Origin: Amyloporia xantha
Taxonomy: Eukaryota > Basidiomycota > Agaricomycetes > Polyporales > Adustoporiaceae
Direction: 5' to 3'
Assembly (NCBI GenBank): GCA_036971615.1
Contig: JAYKKR010000014.1
Span: 310,001 to 374,000, forward strand
DNA: 64,000 nucleotides
The notes under the pieces were generated by a model that was given only the letters and a program-made list of their open reading frames with translations, had not been told where the DNA came from and did no database searches. The first letter of the stretch is position 1, and every line of letters begins with the position of its first letter. This document shows, in pieces, positions 1 to 9,165 of the stretch. Made by a program: the position numbers and the translations under genes.

Positions 1-731
1 CGATCGTAGGATCAAAGGTTCGTCGAGACGGTATCGACGAACAGACGCAGTGACGAGGTTTCGAAGTAAACGCAGCGCAGACGACGTAACGCAGTGAACG
101 CAATAGAAGACTTTAGACGCAGGGCGAACTCGACTTATGAGCTCTGAACTCGAGGGGGAAAAGGAACTTGTATTTCGGAGAGAAGTACGACAGATTTTAT
201 ACTACGAAACGGAACGCTACGACTATCGAGAGTGGCACACTAGTACGAGTGGCTTTGCATTGTCCTACACGAGTCCGCCTCACCGAGTGGCACGTATCGA
301 GGTCATCGGTAGAGTGACGTCATGCCGAACGCGGAGATGAAGAGAAACATACGAGACACCTCGGACCGATATCCGACTTCGAAGGCACGCCGCGAGGCTC
401 GATACCTAATCGGGAAAGACCGGACGCGTCGGTGTGGCACGAAGCGATGCACGCCTTGGACGAGCGGCGTCGAGGGGCACTATTGTTCGCTGAATGCGGG
501 AGATGGTCCTGGATCTAAGGGCGAGGCCTCGGAACGACCGCGCCGAGCTTCGAGCAAGCATAGCGAACGGTCGAAGACGTCGAAGAGTACTGAGCGTCGG
601 GGGTCACCTGCGTAGCATCGAAGAACGTCGAAGACCAAATCGAAGGCTTTGAGCGTTGAGCCGAAGTGCCGGGCGGGATGCGATTGCCGAAAAGAGCTGT
701 ATCGGGGCCCAGAGGGGCTTGGCGCCTATCA
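1..731 (-). repeat. 3' LTR of the gypsy element (partial)
   Basis: It is identical over its whole visible length to 8121-8851. In the sense (minus) orientation it starts at 731 with TGATAGG, directly after the polypurine tract. The missing outer end lies left of the window. A TATAAAA promoter-like box (minus) sits at 201-195. The short open frames at 137-340 and 322-615 occur identically in both LTRs and have no coding character. Confidence 0.93.
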
Positions 732-767
732 TCTCCTCCTTATTGAAATTTGGACCGTCCTCGGTCC
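732..767 (-). promoter_or_regulatory. Polypurine tract with adjoining hairpin
   Basis: Minus-strand AAGGAGGAGA (741-732) abuts the TGATAG start of the 3' LTR, exactly where a plus-strand primer tract belongs. Upstream in sense, a perfect 5-bp stem (GGACC/GGTCC) with a 6-nt loop lies at 752-767. The same tract and hairpin recur inside pol at 4201-4235. Confidence 0.85.
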
Positions 768-876
768 TCCACGTGATGCGAGAAGCGTGATGATCGTGAA
801 TGGATCGAAGCGGCATGGCAACCCGTGTCGGTTTCGAACGCCTCGTGGTCGGCGCTAAACGCTGGTCGAAAAGGGG

Positions 877-883
877 ATATAAG
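877..883 (+). promoter_or_regulatory. TATA-like box for the plus-strand cargo gene
   Basis: ATATAAG on the plus strand about 80 bp upstream of the first ATG (963) of the gene read opposite to the retrotransposon. The spacing suits a fungal core promoter with a short 5' UTR. It suggests that the cargo gene has its own promoter outside the LTR. Confidence 0.45.
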
Positions 884-962
884 CAGGCTGGACTTAGCAC
901 AATTTCCACTGCCCATCGTTCCTTCGACCATCTTCGTCTTTCCCAGACTCGCTGCTTCCAAC

Positions 963-2337
963 ATGTCCGTGTCTCGCTCAGCAACTCCGGCCACCTCTGT
1001 GCTCGCTCAGCACCGCCTCTCCGCCTTGTCGAGGGTTCTTGACTCGGAACCGCCCGTGGACGCCGCCTCGACCTATTCGAAGCCTGGGCGCTGGATATTT
1101 CTGCGCCGCTCGTAAGTCGTGTCGATCTCGCTTGTTTGTTGCTGACTTCGAATGCGTCGTAGGTCTCGTATCGTCAGGTGCTCGGGGCGATCGTCGACGT
1201 CGAGACCGATCATCGTGTGGATGACGCGATTCGGAAGCTTGCGGAGATGGCGCCCCATTCATGGCTCGCGTGGGCTGGTGACGCCTGGCCTGCCTTGGCG
1301 GACGCGATCGAAAAGGTTGCTGCCGACCGTGAGGCTGAAAAACGACGCCTCGAAGAAGAGGCCGAAAAGCGCCGTCGTGAAGAAGCCGACCAGCGTCGCC
1401 TTCGCGAGGAAGCCGCGGACCGACGTGCGAAGGAGGAGGCCGAAAAGGCCCGTCTTGCCAAGGTCGAAGCCGATCGCCTTGCGCAAATCGAAGCCGACGC
1501 CGTCGTCGCTGACCTCGCCGCCGTCGAAGGCCTGACCGAGGTGGGCGAAGGGGACTCGAAAGGAAAGGGTCGTGCGCCACCTGACGACGTACAGCTCCTC
1601 GACGGACCCTCGACAGTAAGCCTTCGATACTTTATTTTGAGTATGACCAAGCTGACGACCGGGTAGAAGATCCCGAAATTCGAGAGCGCCGAGTTAATGT
1701 CGGAGTCGGACCGCGCCGAGATCGCTCGAGCACGGCAGATAAGAGGCGAGAAGGTAAGTTATTCGTCGAAGTCGCCGGTGGCTCGTTCTGATCTCCCGTT
1801 CGTAGTGCGATCGATGCCGTGGACGCGCCGTCCCCGTCGACTGTGTCTGGGAGCCGGGCGCCCGCTCCTGTGAGAAGTGCCTTTCGGAGGCCCAGGGCTG
1901 CTACTACGACTCGGTGTCCGTCCTCGGGAAGCTGAAGAAGACTCGAGGTGGGACCAAGAAGCGAGGTGAGTCTTCGTGTTTTTGTTGTTCTACCCATAGC
2001 TGACTCGTTCGTCGTAGAGCGTCCTCCGTCGGCAGGGACGTCCGTTGCCGAGTCGAGCGGCTCGAAGAAGCGGAGGATTGAACGGTCGTTGCGCGCCCCC
2101 GTTCGAGTTCCGCTCGATGGGGGCAGTCGTCTAGGGCTGGACCAGGACGACCTCGAGTCTCTTGGCCTTGACGCTGCCTCGACGTCGGTTATTCGGGCAA
2201 TCCGGGAGGAGCGCGCCTTTATCGCGCATCGTCGGGCGGTCCTCCACGACCTTGACCTGGAACTGAAGGAAATGGAGGCTTCGTACATTGCTGCGGGAGG
2301 CGTCGATTTCCACGATGGTTCGGGCGACGAGGCGTAG
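963..2337 (+). CDS. Antisense cargo gene of the gypsy element: coiled-coil protein with Cys6 cluster
   Basis: Five exons can be read opposite to gag-pol: 963-1111, 1163-1615, 1667-1753, 1806-1965 and 2018-2337. The four introns are 51-52 nt, each GT...AG with a CTGAC/CTGAT branch-like site, and all joins after exon 1 keep frame. Exons 2-5 give 339 residues plus a stop. The product has a leading region (VSYRQVLG...), a long Glu/Arg/Ala-rich coiled coil (exon 2), a basic linker, a cluster C-x2-C-x8-C-x8-C-x2-C-x6-C starting at the first codon of exon 4, a Lys/Arg patch (GSKKRRIER), and an acidic/helical C-terminus. The cluster resembles, but does not match, fungal Zn2Cys6 DNA-binding domains (x8 where x6 is usual). 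Exon 1 changes frame near 1075: ATG963 and the frame entering exon 2 differ by one base, so this copy has a frameshift or the start is elsewhere. Function unknown; a nucleic-acid-binding role is inferred. Confidence 0.7.
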
Positions 2338-2783
2338 TTGATCGCGTGGCGCATCTTGTAGTGTAGTCGTATCGTCGTAGTCTGCAATGAAAATGTGGCC
2401 TTGGGCCTAGACGAAAACTAGCGGGAACTAAGAGAAAGAAATGCAAATAAGCGTGTTCGAAGCAAGTCGTAATATGATCGAAGGACATAGAAGATGAAAT
2501 CGAAACGTTCGTAGAGAGAGCAAAATGGACTTCATGAATATATAGGCTCAGTTTGTCATCACAGCCTAGGACTCGTCTAAGGTGAGCCTCCGCGCAACGG
2601 TCGAATCGAAGCGTTCGAAGAACGTTGAACGATATCGCGACTTTATCGAGTTGAATCGAAGATATTTGTACAAGGGATAGTCTAGAACGTCGGAGAAAAT
2701 CAAGCATATAACATAACATGAGAGCAGAACGGAGAGAAGAAAGTACGCATCGTGTTGTACAAGTAAGAAAAATGGGAGAACCT
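2338..2783. other. Convergent gap between cargo gene and pol
   Basis: 446 bp between the stop of the plus-strand cargo gene and the stop of minus-strand pol. It should hold both 3' UTRs. No open frame, repeat or RNA gene was recognised. Confidence 0.5.
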
Positions 2784-5427
2784 CTATTCGTCGCGTTCTT
2801 CGGCTTCTTCGACTTCATCGTCGTCGTCGTCGCCGAGAGAATTCGATAGTTCGAGCTCTCGAAGGCGCTCTGTCGAGACATCTTCGAGATCTTCGGGAAT
2901 TGGGATGGATTTGCGCGCGAAATACGGTATGACGCGGAATGCTGCGATGGGTCGATCGAGCACTGTACCGTCGAGCTCGCACACGATGTACGCGCCGCCC
3001 TTGTTGCGCGAGACAACGATGAGGGGGCCTAGGTATCGCGGGCGCATCTTGCGGTTGAGGGACTTCTCGATCTTCGTGTTGCGTATGAGCACTAGGGCTC
3101 CGCGCTTGAAGTCGAAATCCTGGATCGAGTGCTCGTGCTCCTTTTCGAAGCGTATTGCTGCCGTTCGACGTGCTTCGTAGACCTTCGAGTGGAGTTCGGT
3201 GACTTGCTCGACGCGTTTCTGGAGCGCGATGGCTCGTCGGGCGATGAGGTCGGTTGTCGAAAGGATCGAAGTCGGCGGTGGTTGGAGGTACGTAGCTTCG
3301 ACGATGTCGAGAGGAATGAGGGATGGGTGCCCGTAACAGCGAAGTATGGTGAGCAGCCCATGCGTCGTCGAGTCGTGATGCGCTCGGACCAAAATACGAA
3401 ATACGCAGCTTGGGACCATTTCTTCTCATCTCCGTCGGCTGTCTTGAACAAGGCTTGTCGCGTGCTGAAGTGCGGACGTTCGACGAGACCGTTCGCCCTC
3501 GAATTGTACCCGCTGATTCGAATGTGGTTGATGTGGTACTTCTTCGAAAGGTAATCGGCCGCCTTGATGAACGCCGTACCGTTGTCGGTGACGATCTCGC
3601 TGAGCGCGCCCCATCGACAGAGGATGTCTTCGAAGATCCAGTCGGCGAGGGCTTTCGCTGTCTCTTTTCGAAGCATTCGAAACTCTGGGTAGGTCGTGGC
3701 GAACATCTACCTTGGACCAAATACTTGTATCCGCCGGAAGCAGGCATGTGCATGGTGTCGATGTGAATTTTCGCGAAGATCGGGGCTGGGACTGCGACGG
3801 TCGGAGGGATGAGGATTTGTCGAACTTGACGAGACTGGCAGATGTGGCACGATCGAACGAACCACGCAATGTCGGCGTAGTGGAACGGCCACCAGAATCG
3901 TTCGTTGACGAAGGCGCGGGTAGCGTAGATTCCTCGATGCGCGGTGCGGTCGTGGCATTCTCGAAGTATTCGAAGTCGATCGCCGGGCTTGACGACTAGC
4001 TTGTGCGCGCCGTGACTGTCTTTGCGCCAGAGGGTGTCGTTATCGAGGAAAAACTGCATGCAATACTTGATGAACCCTTCGTAGACGCTGTCGGAGATGT
4101 CGTCGGGCTTCGCTAGCGTTCGATGAAACTCGAGGACGTCGTCGAGCTTCGCGTCGGCGAGTTGCGCTTGCTCCGATCGAGGCACTAGCTCGTAGCTATC
4201 CTCCTCCTTATTGAAATCTGAGCCGTCCTCGGCTCTGTCATTGGTTAAGACGGCAAGCGAAGGGACGGGTGGGAGGGGCTGTATCTGGTGCACGAACGAA
4301 TGCATCTGGTCGATCCAATCGTCGAACTCTTCGTCGACCTCGTCTTCGATGATATCGCCGGGCTGAGCCGTTCGTCGAGAGAGGCCGTCGGGGCCGTGCA
4401 TTGTACCAGGGACGTGAACGAGAGTGAAGTGGAACGTGAGTATCGAGACGATCCATCGATTGATGCTTGCGCTAGGGGCTATGTCCGGATTCTTCAGCAT
4501 ACCCTTGATGTACCGCGCATCGACTTCGACGATTAAATTTCGAACGCCGATGAGGTAGAGTCGAAGGGACCGAAGCGCACGAAACAGACCGTAGATTTCG
4601 AGCTTGGGTTGCGAAAACCTTCGTTCGCGATCGTTGAGCGTGATCGAGCCGAAACGGTTGTAGTAGCGGATGCGGGTGTTGGCTTCGTCGCACTGGCAGA
4701 GGTGATATCCGACGGCGATGAACGAGGTGTCGACTGCTAGTATGACGGGGGAGGGGGAATCGTAGTTAATTGCGCGAAGGGCCGGAGACGAGAGTAGAGC
4801 ATCCTTGAGATCTTCCTGCGCCGCGATTTGCTCGGGACCGAACTCGAACTCGACGTCCTTCCTTGTGAGGCGTACGAGCGCGTCGGCGCGGTGAGCGAAG
4901 TTGCGGATGAAGATTCGAACGACGCCGATGGTTCCGAGGAACGCTCGAACGTCGGAAAGTGTTGCGCAGGGACCCCAATTGCGTATCGAAGCGACGCGAG
5001 AGTCGTCGGGAAGGCGTCCTTGAGGAGTGCAGCGATGTCCTACCACCATGATTTCTCGAGCGATGAGGACACTCTTTACTCCGGAGAAGGTACCTCCTGC
5101 GTAGCGCATTCGAGTGACGACGCGGTTCATATTCTCGAAGTGCTCCCATACGAAGCGTCGAATGCCGTGGTTCGAAGGGAGCCGTTCGTCGTCGTAATTG
5201 GATTCGGGACCTTTGACGGGAACGTCGTCGACGTAGGGCACCGTGACGTGCGGGATCTCGGGCTGGAGAATGTATGTGACGTCGTCGTGGAATATGGGGA
5301 CCGAGTTTGTCCAACCCATCGGGAGCGTGACTAGCCGCATGGCTCCGTAGGGTGTCTGGAACGTCGTTAGGTCTCTCGAAGACTCCGCGATGAGTCGTTC
5401 GTCGTAGCCGACGTAGAGGTCGAGCAT
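2784..5427 (-). pseudogene. pol (RT-RNase H-integrase), frameshifted
   Basis: Minus-strand frames together read as a Ty3/gypsy Pol. The first frame (5427 to about 3710) carries the RT palm (GYDERLI, LPMGWTNSVP, catalytic box YVDD), the RNase H region (VDTSF, ...HVPGTMHGPDGLSRR) and the integrase zinc-finger-like H-H-C-C (HDRTAHRG...CHICQ). The integrase core continues in a second frame (VTDNGTAF, GYNSRANGLVER; 3706 to about 3325), and the C-terminal part in a third (about 3330-2784, ending in an acidic tail). At least two single-base frame changes, near 3710 and 3325, therefore break integrase. The RT frame stays open upstream to about 5540 but lacks the expected N-terminal fingers and any aspartic protease. 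Either the copy is defective or the assembly has small indels. Confidence 0.88.
4201..4235 (-). promoter_or_regulatory. Internal (central) copy of the polypurine tract and hairpin, within pol
   Basis: The minus strand reads AAGGAGGAG followed by GATAG, like the PPT-LTR junction at 741-727, preceded by the same TTTCAAT spacer and a stem-loop (4220-4235) with the same loop as 752-767. The stem is GAGCC/GGCTC here and GGACC/GGTCC there, so two base pairs differ by compensating changes. The stretch also encodes pol residues (EDGSDFNKEED), so part of the likeness could be protein-level. A central priming site is an inference. Confidence 0.6.
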
Positions 5428-5540
5428 GCCGCCGCATGGTCTTCCTCCGAATTGTTCTGCGAGGTATTCGGGCGTCGGCGGTGTAAGTCGAAACGGCGTG
5501 CCGTCCCGTATGCGAATGTGTTCGTCCGAGGGGCTATGAG

Positions 5541-6199
5541 GGAGCTGCGAGCTTCCAAAAGAGAGAGTGATGGTGGTGTGGAATGGGTAAAGGGTGGAAC
5601 AACGTGCAAGACTCAGCTCTGTACTCGGAATGTGCTCGTCCCTGATGGTAGTGCCGCTGTGCTATGTCAAATCCCGGTGGAGAGCCCTGTCTCAGAAAAA
5701 CCCAGAAGGTGCCCGCTGGCACCTGATTGCTTCCCTCCGCCGCGTGCGGAGAGCCTCAGTAACGCTGTATCGCAGTATAAAGACGTATAGAGCTGTTGCG
5801 CTCTACACTAAACCCGGTGAAAGAAGAGAGAGAACACAGTTTGCCCTGCCGCTTGCAGAGCCCCGGTGTCGCAGTATCGCAGTATCGCAGTGTCGCAGTG
5901 TCGCAGTAAAAGACGTATAGAGTGCTGCTGCAGCTCTACACTAAGCCCGGTAAGAGAAAGAGTGTGTCTATTGCCCAGTAGTGAGATGTACAGGGGAGTC
6001 CTAGTAGTATGGTACCAAGGGGGAACCGAAGAGCTAGCTACCTTCCGGCCACGTCGTCTACCCTCCGCTGACTAAGCGGAACGAAGCGGTGTCACTCTGG
6101 AAGGAAGAATCGCGAAATCGGAATAAAGCGGAGGGAAGGGGAGGGAAGATAAGATAAAACACAAAAACCAATTAGAGCAAGACGCAAAATAAATGAGAA
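5541..6199. repeat. Non-coding segment between gag and pol with tandem repeats (possible nested insertion)
   Basis: Where protease and RT N-terminus should be, no frame is open. The segment holds an imperfect direct repeat of about 75 bp (around 5769-5843 and 5901-5975), each unit with an AAAGACGTATAGAG motif, a TAGAGC/GCTCTA stem-loop and CTCTACACTAA. The second unit is preceded by GTATCGCA/GTGTCGCA mini-repeats, and a TATAAAG lies at 5776-5782. These are features of an LTR or other nested element. AGAGAGAG-type sequences flank both sides (about 5560 and 6260), but no clean target duplication could be fixed. Confidence 0.5.
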
Positions 6200-7708
6200 T
6201 CAAACCGAACACCCAAGCTGTATGGTAGACAAGGAGGAGGGAGAAACAACACCTGAGGAAGAGAGAGAATGAGATGCTTGCTTGTCCATGCTTTCACCCC
6301 CCAGCCTGATACCTCTCCTTACAACGTGGGCGGCGGCTTGTTGTCTCGGTGCGGGGGCGTGGTTGTGCGTTGCATGCGTCGTCGGCTGAATGAGCGTTGC
6401 GATCGTCTTCGACAGGCTCTCGATGATCATCGAGATGTCTTCGGTCTTGATCATCCCGGGGGGCACCGTGGTAGAAGCGTTCGATGTCGAGGCGATTGGC
6501 TGGTTAGCCGCTGTCGTAGGGGTGCTCGAAGTACCGTGTAAAATGAAAGTCGCCGCCGCGTGAATCTCTGCCATGGTGTACGGGTCGTCGGCGTAGTGAT
6601 CGGGGTGCTTGAGATGGAGTCGAGTCTCGAGCCGCGTGAGCAACGCTGGCTGGAACCCTCGAAGGAATGCGCGGCTTTGTTCGATAGTAGAGAGACGGTT
6701 CTGTGCGATGAGATGTTTCGTAATGGCCATGAAGTCGCGGTAGTAGCAACCTAGATCTGCCGCGTTGTGAATCCCGATACGAGCGCGTTCTCCGATGAGC
6801 TGATCCATATCTGCCAACGACCATTTCCGCGTGTCGTCGGCGCCAGGATAGAGTGCTCGTACGTCTGCTTTCCATTCGTTGTAGCTTTTGTTTACGTCGA
6901 CGAAGGACTCGATGGTTTCCCACAAGTCGGCGACGTCGATCGAAGGGTACCGAATGGCCCACTGTTTCTTGGCCGCGTTGTCGGTAATCTGACACCGGGC
7001 GAACAACGCCTCGAGATCCTGGAAGTAACGCCGAAGCGAACGGACTTCCGACGGGTCGAAGCTCGGTGCCGTCGAATGACCGCGCGGGGGCATCAACGGT
7101 GGGTTCGCGTTCTGACTCATGCTCGTAGTGTTAGTAGGCGCGGTGGCGTTCGAAGATGATCCGGGAACTGGGGGTACTACTGGAGCGGGGTTCGAAGAGG
7201 ACGCGGTAGTAGTCGAAGGATTCGTAGGTGCGGGCGGTGCGGAGTTGGAGTTCGAAGCTGTGTTCGAAGGTGCCGATGCTGGCGGAGGTGCCAGGCTGGA
7301 TGTAGGTACGACTGGAAGTCGCGAAGAAGATGCGATGGATGGATGAGCGTGGGCGCGAAAAGAAGACGGAGTCGGAAGTACGAGATTCGAAGTCGATGAG
7401 ATGGGATCCTCGGGTTCGGGCGAAGATCCGGATTGATCGAAGAGATCGGGAGACGAAGTGGCGTAGTCGGAAGTGGTGAGTCCTAGAAGCTCGGGGGACG
7501 AAGTGCGTTCTTCGGAGGTCGAAGGGATCGGTTCTTCGTCGAAGTTGTCCTGGAGTTCTTGGTCGATCTCGTCTTCTTCGTCGCGGTCGAAGTTACCGGG
7601 AATTGTCGGAGAGGGAGTCGAGAGTGTTCGAGAGGTGCTGTCGAGGTTTTCGCTGGCGCTGCGACTAGCAGCCTCACGCGCTTGCGAGCGGGTGAGTACT
7701 GGAGACGT
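6200..7708 (-). CDS. gag (retrotransposon capsid protein), start codon probably lost
   Basis: The ATG-initiated frame is 7120-6200 (306 aa). It contains a basidiomycete gypsy-type capsid region (FDPSEVRSLRRYFQDLE, SLADMDQLIGERARIGI, ARFLRGF-like AFLRGFQPALLTRLE). The same frame is open far upstream, through the PBS to a stop in the LTR near 7800, with a Pro/Ser/Thr-rich stretch and an acidic patch (DRDEEDEIDQELQD) but no methionine. At 7708-7706 an ACG precedes SPVLTRSQAREAAS, which looks like a normal Gag N-terminus, so ACG may be a mutated ATG or a non-AUG start. The C-terminus lacks a CCHC knuckle and runs into the non-coding segment, so it is probably truncated. Confidence 0.72.
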   Translation of the reverse strand, partial: TSPVLTRSQAREAASRSASENLDSTSRTLSTPSPTIPGNFDRDEEDEIDQELQDNFDEEPIPSTSEERTSSPELLGLTTSDYATSSPDLFDQSGSSPEPEDPISSTSNLVLPTPSSFRAHAHPSIASSSRLPVVPTSSLAPPPASAPSNTASNSNSAPPAPTNPSTTTASSSNPAPVVPPVPGSSSNATAPTNTTSMSQNANPPLMPPRGHSTAPSFDPSEVRSLRRYFQDLEALFARCQITDNAAKKQWAIRYPSIDVADLWETIESFVDVNKSYNEWKADVRALYPGADDTRKWSLADMDQLIGERARIGIHNAADLGCYYRDFMAITKHLIAQNRLSTIEQSRAFLRGFQPALLTRLETRLHLKHPDHYADDPYTMAEIHAAATFILHGTSSTPTTAANQPIASTSNASTTVPPGMIKTEDISMIIESLSKTIATLIQPTTHATHNHAPAPRQQAAAHVVRRGIRLGGESMDKQASHSLSSSGVVSPSSLSTIQLGCSV

Positions 7709-7746
7709 TTTCGGAAACCCGAAAGCGGCGAATTCTTGCCTGAAAT

Positions 7747-7765
7747 CCCCTCGCGGTGGGCTCCA
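7747..7765 (-). promoter_or_regulatory. Primer-binding-site candidate
   Basis: Minus-strand TGGAGCCCACCGCGAGGGG starts 4 nt inside the LTR end (TATCA at 7770). A PBS begins with TGG, complementary to a tRNA CCA end, and the location fits. I could not assign the matching tRNA. Confidence 0.55.
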
Positions 7766-7769
7766 GAAA

Positions 7770-8851
7770 TGATACGACCTACGAAACCCTAACCCCTAAC
7801 CTGGGTGCGACCTAAAGGGACTAGAGAGACGGATTATAGTCTAGTGATGAGGGGAGTTAGCAGCAAGGTGTCCCGCGGTTCGAGTGAACACGAGAAACGC
7901 CTTCGAAGATGGTACGAACGCTAGGGAAACTTACGATGTAGCTCGACACGTCGTCGAAGCTACTCGAAGGCTGGGGGTAGTTAGCGGGGATCGGTAGAGA
8001 CAATCGAAGCTCGATAGAGCTCTTCGATGTATTGTAGAAGGAATAGAAATGCTTCGAGAGAGAGGACTTAGCTAGAACGCGGTTCGAGGCGCAACGCAGT
8101 TCTTCGATGGTAATCGAAGGCGATCGTAGGATCAAAGGTTCGTCGAGACGGTATCGACGAACAGACGCAGTGACGAGGTTTCGAAGTAAACGCAGCGCAG
8201 ACGACGTAACGCAGTGAACGCAATAGAAGACTTTAGACGCAGGGCGAACTCGACTTATGAGCTCTGAACTCGAGGGGGAAAAGGAACTTGTATTTCGGAG
8301 AGAAGTACGACAGATTTTATACTACGAAACGGAACGCTACGACTATCGAGAGTGGCACACTAGTACGAGTGGCTTTGCATTGTCCTACACGAGTCCGCCT
8401 CACCGAGTGGCACGTATCGAGGTCATCGGTAGAGTGACGTCATGCCGAACGCGGAGATGAAGAGAAACATACGAGACACCTCGGACCGATATCCGACTTC
8501 GAAGGCACGCCGCGAGGCTCGATACCTAATCGGGAAAGACCGGACGCGTCGGTGTGGCACGAAGCGATGCACGCCTTGGACGAGCGGCGTCGAGGGGCAC
8601 TATTGTTCGCTGAATGCGGGAGATGGTCCTGGATCTAAGGGCGAGGCCTCGGAACGACCGCGCCGAGCTTCGAGCAAGCATAGCGAACGGTCGAAGACGT
8701 CGAAGAGTACTGAGCGTCGGGGGTCACCTGCGTAGCATCGAAGAACGTCGAAGACCAAATCGAAGGCTTTGAGCGTTGAGCCGAAGTGCCGGGCGGGATG
8801 CGATTGCCGAAAAGAGCTGTATCGGGGCCCAGAGGGGCTTGGCGCCTATCA
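7770..8851 (-). repeat. 5' LTR of the gypsy element (complete, 1082 bp)
   Basis: In minus orientation it begins TGATAGGCG at 8851 and ends CGTATCA at 7770, so its ends form the inverted pair TGATA/TATCA, the normal TG...CA layout. The left boundary is set by a PBS candidate that starts 4 nt further in, and the right boundary by loss of identity with the other LTR after position 731/8851. The last 40 bp contain a telomere-like stretch (7785-7801). The immediate right flank (8852 onward) is the insertion target. The target duplication cannot be checked because the other end is off-window. Confidence 0.88.
8315..8321 (-). promoter_or_regulatory. TATA-like box in the 5' LTR
   Basis: Minus-strand TATAAAA about 530 nt into the LTR, a plausible core promoter that would place U3/R near 8290. 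The same box is at 195-201 in the other LTR. Assignment is by motif only. Confidence 0.45.
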
Positions 8852-8875
8852 GCGCGAACGTCTACTCTAACAAAC

Positions 8876-8950
8876 CGGGTGATTCCGCGCTCCTGAACGT
8901 CTGGTACATTTACCCCCGTGACTCCTGGGGTGGTGACCTGCGTGACCCTC
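8876..8950. repeat. Short dispersed repeat, uninterrupted copy
   Basis: This segment directly right of the LTR matches, inverted, the sequence flanking the MITE at 10668-10690 and 11189-11252, with only a few differences. It reads straight through the site where the MITE sits in the other copy, so it shows the empty target. What the repeat belongs to is unknown. Confidence 0.75.
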
Positions 8951-9165
8951 GCACTGTGCGCGCACCTCCGATCGCGAGTAGTGGGGGTGACAAACTAGAC
9001 GCTCGGCGTTCAGCACTCAACGCTCAAGCACTTCGGGACTGAGACATTCATAGATGGCATTTTTTTCTCTAATTGTGTTCTAAACCAGGAAATAAATGAC
9101 TAACCTATGCAATAACTACATTACTTATGAATTTTGTCACTGCTCTCAGCAAGGTGCATGTGCAG

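Larger units (their letters stand above)
1..8851 (-). mobile_element. Ty3/gypsy LTR retrotransposon, minus strand, left LTR truncated by window edge
   Basis: Two identical direct repeats (1-731 and 8121-8851) flank an internal region carrying, in minus-strand order, a primer-binding-site candidate (7747-7765), gag (from about 7708), a non-coding gap with repeats (about 5541-6199), a pol with RT, RNase H and integrase signatures (5427-2784), an unrelated plus-strand gene (963-2337) and a polypurine tract (741-732). The pol order RT-RNaseH-integrase places it in the Ty3/gypsy (Metaviridae) group. The full right LTR is 7770-8851, so about 351 bp of the left LTR and the left target site lie outside the window. 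Coding defects (two frameshifts in integrase, no visible protease) suggest this copy is not autonomous. Confidence 0.93.

Noticed and set aside
137..615. Open frames of 67 and 97 codons in the LTR, repeated at 8257-8735
   Set aside because: They are present only because the LTRs are identical; they have no family motif, overlap each other and lie in promoter/leader sequence.
1178..1666. Single-exon reading of the coiled-coil frame with a GTG start
   Set aside because: The frame continues upstream across a good splice acceptor (1161-1162) and its tail after 1615 is intron; the multi-exon model explains all four downstream segments.
1806..1901. Calling the Cys6 cluster a true Zn2Cys6 domain
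   Set aside because: The first loop is x8 rather than x6 and the typical basic residues between Cys2 and Cys3 are reduced; only 'Zn2Cys6-like' is supported.
6767..7346. Plus-strand frames opposite gag
   Set aside because: They are shadows of the Gag frame: Val/Gly-rich, with no splice or motif support.
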